Source of the DNA: Sipunculus nudus
Lineage: Eukaryota > Annelida > Sipuncula > Golfingiida > Sipunculidae
Length of the DNA: 64,000 nt
Assembly: GCA_026874595.1 (NCBI GenBank)
Contig: CM049313.1
Location: forward strand, 36,592,159-36,656,158
Reading direction: 5' to 3'
The notes under the pieces were generated by a model. That model was not told the origin of the DNA, did no database searches, and saw only the letters and a list, made by a program, of their open reading frames with translations. Each line of letters starts with the position of its first letter. Within the stretch, counting starts at the first letter, position 1. Made by a program: the position numbers and the translations under genes. Shown one piece after another: positions 58,564 to 64,000 of the stretch.

Positions 58564-60392
58564 ATGATTATGAGAAGGCTATGCGCTTCTATCAAAGGGC
58601 ACTTGAGGAATCTGATCCTGCTACAACAGGGGCTGAAGACGATGTTTCAAATCGAAAGAGATCAGTAAGGTGGGTACAGTATTTAATATAGTCACTAAAA
58701 TTAAACATGGGTCCCACTGACTGAGGGTTAAGCAGCCTCACGTTTGAAAACAATTGGTAGAACATTTTCTCTGGTTCTCATGCATTGATAAAAAATAGTT
58801 TACACATGGTAACACTTGGTATAGCTCATGGCCTCATGCACTGATGTGAAAACAAGCTAGCTGCTCTCTATCCCAGAATGGAATACATGGGTCCTTTTAA
58901 GTGAAACACATGTAACAAATAGCATATTATAATAAATAAATAATAATGATTTATTTGTATGTTCTAAACATGTCATAATGTATAGGAGGGGGGTTCAAAG
59001 TTACGTGACAGTGTAACATGGAATGATAAATGTTTTCATGTGTTGACAGTGTAAATATATGTTGAATTTTTTATATATGTATTTATTGTATATTAACTCC
59101 ATAAAGTCACATACTAATTACCATTTTAGCTCAAACAGAAGGTGCTATTGCAAAACTGTTAGATGGTATTTAAAATAATTAACCCCCTTCCTTTAACTCC
59201 TGTATTTCTCACCAGAATGTATAACAATTATGCATTTAATGTTTCACATGCACATGGGTAATTTATAATGAATTTATATTGTTCATGTATTTGTTTTTAC
59301 GTGCAAGAGTGGGATGCTAAGTTGCTTGATATTTACATGTATTACTTATTGCATTAATTTCTGTTGTTAGGTTACCAAACAGGTATCGCGAGGCTTATGG
59401 GGAAGAGGACGTTGAGGGCTTTCTTAAACAGCCAAAGAAAAAGTTCTGTGGAAGGCCTCCAGTGGGAAGAAACATCAGTCCTGAGAGCAGTGACGAAGAC
59501 ATCATTGGTCCTGCTCTGCCAGCAACCCCTAAACTGCCAACCCTGCAGGAGACAGGCTGCAGGTCAAAAACCACCACTCCAGCTGCCAGATCAATTACAG
59601 CAAGCCCAAGTACCAGCAAGCAAGGTATAGTTAATATGGATTTTGAAGAGAGCAGGAACTTCTTATTCAATATTTATTAACATGGTTATTTGGTACTGGT
59701 TCAAAGAAAATATGAAACAAGGTAACAATGACCTTGCGGTCATAATCGGCCAGCCCATGACTGTAAAGGTCTACTTTTCCGCTTTTGAGTGACAATAAGT
59801 GGCTACTGTATTGGCAAAAGCTTATAAATTATCATTCTTGTATTACTTAACATAACATTCTGCTTATCGTCGTAGACCTATATATATGCTGAGGTACTGC
59901 AAAGCCTTTTGACAAGCTTAAATAAAAAAATATAATTTCATAGCTTCCTTCTACCAATTCACTTTAAAAATGTTTTTAGAAATTGTGCAAACAAGAATGT
60001 TCACTCAAAGGTGTGAATGTGTGTCACTGAGCAAAGTATCATCAATATTAATGTAATATAACTAGTTTACATACACATACATATAATCTCTTATATATGT
60101 ATTTTTATTTTCTATGTCCATTGAATCATTGTAGGTCTGGGATCACAAACGTATGATTGTTTTGTGGAGATTAAGCATTATCTCCGCGAGAACAACAGGC
60201 TGCTAAAGCAGCTCTTAGCTAGCAGCATGACCAGTGCAGCTGCTCCTTCTGCACCAGCAGAGGTTCCGCCTGAAGTGGCCGACCTTCTGCCATTCAAAAC
60301 AATTTGTGAGAAGAAAACATTGGAGAGACTACTTGAAGATGGCCAAAACTCACAAGCCCTGGTTTGTATTAATTAATTAATGGTAATTTGTT

Positions 60393-60424
<32 letters not shown>

Positions 60425-60818
60425 TTGGAGTTGTCAGCAATAAACTCTGAAAGACTTTTCTCTGACTATTACTTGCCTTCCATTGGTTTAAAGGCTTAAC
60501 ACATCTCGCAAGTTTCGAATTTGGACTAAAAAAATCATTTTATTGCCAGCAAAACTTAATTTTAAAAAAAATTGTGGAAACCAGCCCATGACTGGTACAT
60601 CATATCATGTTTTTTATTACAACTCGCACAGAATTGGTCTCATCAAACATTTTTTTTTAACCATAATCGGCATCATCTACCTTAGATTTTTATACATAAA
60701 TTAACAAAGATGCCAAAGTCTTTCAGCTTCATACCTAACTGCAATCGAGAAAGCCTTTAAAAATTCTCGGATTTTTTATAATCTCCTGACCTTACCCTAA
60801 CTGCTGGCAACCATGATA

Positions 60819-60849
<31 letters not shown>

Positions 60850-62041
60850 CAAAAAAATAATACATATACATATATATATGTATTTTTTGCATTTTTTTAG
60901 TTTATAAGTCATTTTATCACCAAAGACTTCAAGCAGACAGTCACACTTGAGTACTTTATTCTTTAATAGTATTACAGAATATAGTGTTTCTTTCATTTTA
61001 ATTATTCTGTTTATATTCTTTTTATAGTCAGTGTATCATATTTATTGTTCTTTCCTTTTTACAGATACATGAGCTTGGGCTTCTCGGTGGAAGAAACATC
61101 AAGGACTGTGTAGGGAACATCATGTCCAGGGTATTCAGCCATAATATGGCTATGTGCCATAACTGGCAGGGCCATGGAGGAAAGAAGGAGGGGTTTGAAT
61201 CCTCCCCTCTAGTGACAATCATTACCAGTAAGTGAAGCACTGACATGATTCAACATGGTATTAACCTGAATATTGGAAATTTCGCAGGCACATTTAACCG
61301 GAAATACCCTATCCCTTAAGGTAGCTCTGCTTGCAGATTGGACCTTTAATTGCTGCGCTTTTGGAAAACGGGGTGTGTTAGGATAAAGGAAAATTCAGAT
61401 AAATGAAAAAAAAGATAGAAAATACAAGGCATTTGAAAGTCAGGTTTAAATATGGATAACCATAATATATCATAAAAGATCTTGCAGTATTAAGGTCACA
61501 ATAAGTTTGCTGTTGCAGCTTTTTCAATTATTTTGTTAAGTTCATATGAGATAACACAAGAAGCAATTACCTGTGCATATTAATAATGATAAGATTCACA
61601 TGTATAATGATTGATTTACAACACAGTTAATCTATTCATTTTGATGCCTCTTTTGTTTTAGCACTAACTAAAATAAAATGGCGCTTTCAGTAAGAGCATA
61701 ATGTATTTCTATACAAAAAACAGATTTTCTTTCAACTTTTCTATTTTGCCATATTTCATATTTTGGCAACAACTGTGTTTGAAATGTTACAGTTTCTCAA
61801 TATGTCACATTTTAAAAATATATTATTGAACCATCCCATACAAAAAATAAATATTTTTTTGACAGCTGCTGTGAGAAAGACACAAAGGGGGGCCACAAAA
61901 TCCGAAGTTGAAGATACAATGAAGAAGTGGTTAAGGAATGCGCGTGACAGGAAAGGTGGGAGACAGGCGAGATTAAAGCAAGGAGCTAACAGGGGACAAG
62001 GAGTGACAAGGGAGGAGGAGGAGGAAGACGCTCACAGCTAG
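58564..62041 (+). CDS. DUF4806-domain protein, last five exons (5' end missing)
   Basis: Exons 58564-58669, 59371-59624, 60135-60361, 61065-61227 and 61866-62041 (TAG stop). All introns are GT-AG with pyrimidine-rich acceptors (CTTCCTTTTCAG, TTCTGTTGTTAG, TTTCCTTTTTACAG, TTTTTTTGACAG), and phases join cleanly to give 307 residues. The N-terminal part has acidic and basic patches (SPESSDEDII, QPKKKF) and a Ser/Thr/Pro-rich linker. Exon 3 has a short helix (YLRENNRLLKQLLAS). Exons 3-5 form the DUF4806 domain: LPFKTICEKKTLERLLED, GLLGGRNIKDCVGNIMSRVF, HNWQGHGGKK, VTIITTAAVRKT. The tail is basic, then poly-Glu. Related invertebrate proteins are thought to be nuclear. The molecular function is unknown. 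The first visible exon opens at an acceptor in phase, so at least one upstream exon exists. Confidence 0.78.
60820..60844. repeat. Intronic (TA)n
   Basis: About 25 bp of TA in the intron between the third and fourth visible DUF4806 exons. A second, shorter ATATAC tract is at 60861-60880. A GAGAGA tract lies at 60401-60423. Confidence 0.9.
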
Positions 62042-62849
62042 ATGGCTTAATTCATGAACTCTATGTGACCGTAATTGCATATTCATTCAATGAATAATCA
62101 TAAGCATTGGACTAACGAGCAACCAATCAGGTGACCATAAGCATTGTAAAGCGTCAATCATCTGACAAAAGCAAAATTTGGATAATTTGACAGGCCTCTA
62201 TCAAATAAACACGTGTAGTCTGTACCAGTACCCATGTCGACATGTTTTCCGGGATATATTTTTATACAAAGGAGCCACTTTTAAAAAGTTCCAGGTAACA
62301 GGTTGCAGGAGTCATTCCTCCGACTACCAAGTGAAAAAAAAATTATCTTACCTGACACTTAATTTCTGTGAGACAAATAATCCAAAATATGGCCAGAAAG
62401 TTCACAATGACTGTGATAGGTCAATATTCAACAGAGAACAGCTATTCAAGTTGATGACAAGAGTCAATGTGACATGCGTCCTTTGTGCCATCATTATTGT
62501 CTTGTAAAAAATACAACGGGCATGAAAGTCAATCTGTGTACGAGCGTTTTGGGAACTCATGACTATTAGTTTTTAAAGGTCGGAGGATATTGGCTGTGGT
62601 GAATAGGTATTATTTTAACCATGTGTGTTTTTTTTAATAAATCTTTTTTAAAATTGTGGATTTGTTGTGTGGATTTGTCAATGCCAAGAAACGCCATTCA
62701 TGATTGGTTTTAATACCTCTATATATAAAACCATACAGAGAAAGACAATTTAGTGGTAGTGTAAACTGTTGATTGATAAAATATTGATTAATCAAATAAT
62801 AATAATAATGAGAAACATTACATTGAAACAACCGTTTTACCCATATGAG
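62042..62849 (+). other. Probable 3' UTR and flank of the DUF4806 gene
   Basis: AATAAA occurs at 62203-62208 and 62636-62641; either could end the transcript. A 109-codon frame at 62178-62507 has no recognisable domain. I treat it as chance within the UTR. Confidence 0.4.
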
Positions 62850-63160
62850 CCCCCCCCCCCCCCCCCCATGGGGCCCGTGGACCAAACCCTTAATAATATT
62901 GGCCCCACATTCTACCAATTATGGGCCAGTGTGTTTGCCCATATGGGACCCACGTGCAACCCGAAGGTCAACTTTCCAGTATGAAATAAAATTGGCCCCA
63001 CGTCTTACCCACAGAGGACCCACATGTTTGCCCACACGGGACCCACATCGCGCCCACATGGGGGCCCGGGTGCAAAAACTGAGGGGCCCCATGTGGGTTT
63101 GGCACATGGGGCCGATGAAACTGTACACATTGGGCCCCTGTTGGGCCGATGTATGCATGC
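62850..63160. repeat. Poly-C run and GGGCCCA-rich repeat
   Basis: A C homopolymer (62850-62867) is followed by irregular CCCATATGGGACCCACGTG and GGCCCCACGT words of about 40-50 bp. Same family as 53620-53945. Confidence 0.7.
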
Positions 63161-63168
63161 CGTCTGGG

Positions 63169-63403
63169 ACGTTATCTGTTGTTATTAGGTTCCGTAACAA
63201 TATATAAACACACACACATATATATATAAATATAGATATAGATACATACATACATACATATATACATATAAATATATATAAAGAGAGAGAGAGGGAGAGA
63301 GAGAGAGATTTAAAAAGAATGAAACATTATTAAATTATCATTACACATATATGAGAGAGAGTCTACGTTATCTGTTGTTATTAGGTTCCGTAACAATATA
63401 TAA

Positions 63404-63436
<33 letters not shown>

Positions 63437-63560
63437 GATACATACATATATATATATAGATACATACATATATACATATAAATATATATAAAGAGAGAGA
63501 GAGAGAGGGAGAGAGAGATTTAAAAAGAATGAAACATTATTAAATTATCATAAAGTTAAT
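63169..63560. repeat. 196-bp tandem duplication with CA/TA/GA microsatellites
   Basis: ACGTTATCTGTTGTTATTAG occurs at 63169 and again at 63365. Both copies proceed through (CA)n, (TACA)n, (GA)n and GAAACATTATTAAATTATCA. Confidence 0.92.
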
Positions 63561-63602
63561 TAAGTTGTTCCTTGAACCTTGATTTCACGGTATGAAAAGA
63601 GT

Positions 63603-63712
63603 ACCGACCGCCGGGAATCTTGGCGGACACTATGCCCAGACCCGGGATTGAACCAGGGACCTTTAGATCTTCAGTCTAACGCTCTCCCAACTGAGCTATC
63701 TAGGCCGGCAAG
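63603..63712 (-). mobile_element. tRNA-Phe-headed SINE
   Basis: The tRNA-like head (63633-63705) is followed on the minus strand by a tail with GTCCGCC and GGCGGTCGGTAC. The same tail occurs behind the tRNA-like head at 7039-7143. Two copies with a shared non-tRNA tail argue for a SINE-type family. Confidence 0.75.
63633..63705 (-). tRNA. tRNA-Phe(GAA)-like, fold intact, probably a SINE head
   Basis: 73 nt. The acceptor GCCTAGA pairs with TCTGGGC, with one G-T pair. The D-arm is GCTC/GAGC. The anticodon stem TTAGA/TCTAA encloses loop CTGAAGA with anticodon GAA. The T-arm CCTGG/CCCGG encloses TTCAATC. Box A (TAGCTCAGTTGG) and box B (GGTTCAATC) fit RNA polymerase III promoters. It could be a true tRNA gene, but the SINE tail shared with 7039 makes a mobile copy more likely. 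Confidence 0.55.
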
Positions 63713-63809
63713 AGAATCTGCTTAGTCACCCGCTCTGTTTGTACTATTATCTGCTGGTAGTCTGTATTGATTTGTCCCTGCTCAGGGTCCAAAGGACGAC
63801 AATATATGC

Positions 63810-63828
63810 TGACGTCATAATGACGTCA
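63810..63828. promoter_or_regulatory. Two adjacent CRE palindromes
   Basis: TGACGTCA at 63810-63817 and 63821-63828, separated by 3 bp (11 bp, about one helical turn, start to start). Candidate CREB/ATF binding sites. The neighbouring gene, if any, lies outside the window. Confidence 0.35.
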
Positions 63829-64000
63829 ATTCAGGGCTTTTTATGAAGGGCTCCACTTAACCATCACATATAGTATATTCCTTTGTACTCAAAAACGCAC
63901 ATGCATATGCTCTATCAACGCCGGAACCAATATATTTCTAAAGGGAGTTGAGGCGGAGCTGATGGGAAGTTATATATGTTAATTTGCAAGTCAGAGAATA

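Noticed and set aside
62178-62507. 109-codon frame downstream of the DUF4806 stop.
   Set aside because: No domain or splice signal; more likely chance within the 3' UTR or flank.

Overview
The window is animal nuclear DNA, not bacterial. Genes are split by GT-AG introns or lie as single ORFs in long AT-rich non-coding stretches. There are several long (TA)n tracts and homopolymer C/G runs, and the rest is crowded with transposons and tandem arrays. The terminal hairpin carrying TAGCTCAG/CTGAGCTA followed by CCGTC-type microsatellites, the abundant Helitrons and Helentrons, and the arrays with a conserved 12-bp dyad together look most like a mollusc, probably a bivalve. That assignment rests on repeat style only. 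No ribosomal RNA, operon or CRISPR array is present.

Layout. 1-8.5 kb: microsatellites, a small inverted-repeat transposon (MITE), a fold-back element and a decayed tRNA-Phe-headed SINE. 8.59-10.13 kb: an intact single-exon GH79 heparanase-like gene with signal peptide and both catalytic glutamates. 10.6-13.7 kb: a second MITE, a 27-bp minisatellite and a complete non-autonomous Helitron with both termini. 15.6-16.5 kb: a broken inverted copy of the heparanase gene. 17.9-26.2 kb: tandem repeats, including two head-to-tail copies of a 1.1-1.3 kb dyad-bearing element. 26.5-28.0 kb: three exons of an OB-fold-like protein on the minus strand. 31.6-42.2 kb: a minus-strand Helentron relic encoding a cysteine-protease-like domain, a basic coiled region, a HUH Rep domain, a Pif1-type helicase and a fused AP-type endonuclease. 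Its helicase is split by a 4.6-kb array of 337-bp repeats. 42.6-52.5 kb: more dyad-bearing repeats, including the same 337-bp family in the opposite orientation. 53-57 kb: (TA)n, GGGCCC-rich repeats and two more MITEs. 57.4-58.5 kb: a repeat with nuclear-receptor-like half-sites. 58.56-62.04 kb: the last five exons of a DUF4806 gene on the plus strand. 62.8-64 kb: GGGCCC-rich and tandem repeats, then a second tRNA-Phe-headed SINE whose tRNA part still folds.

Three host genes can be defended: the heparanase-like enzyme, the OB-fold protein and the DUF4806 protein. They are not an operon and no joint pathway is evident.

The most unusual signal is a 12-bp dyad, GGTGGCGCCACC. It recurs about 30 times, intact or decayed, inside at least six otherwise different repeat families. 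In the arrays it sits at fixed spacing (149/130 bp in one, exactly 337 bp in another). Its commonest variants are what loss of the central CpG would produce. A second shared signal is a 3'-terminal hairpin near GTATCC...GGATAC that ends several of the same elements. A third is a set of MITEs with two nested copies of their terminal repeat on each side.
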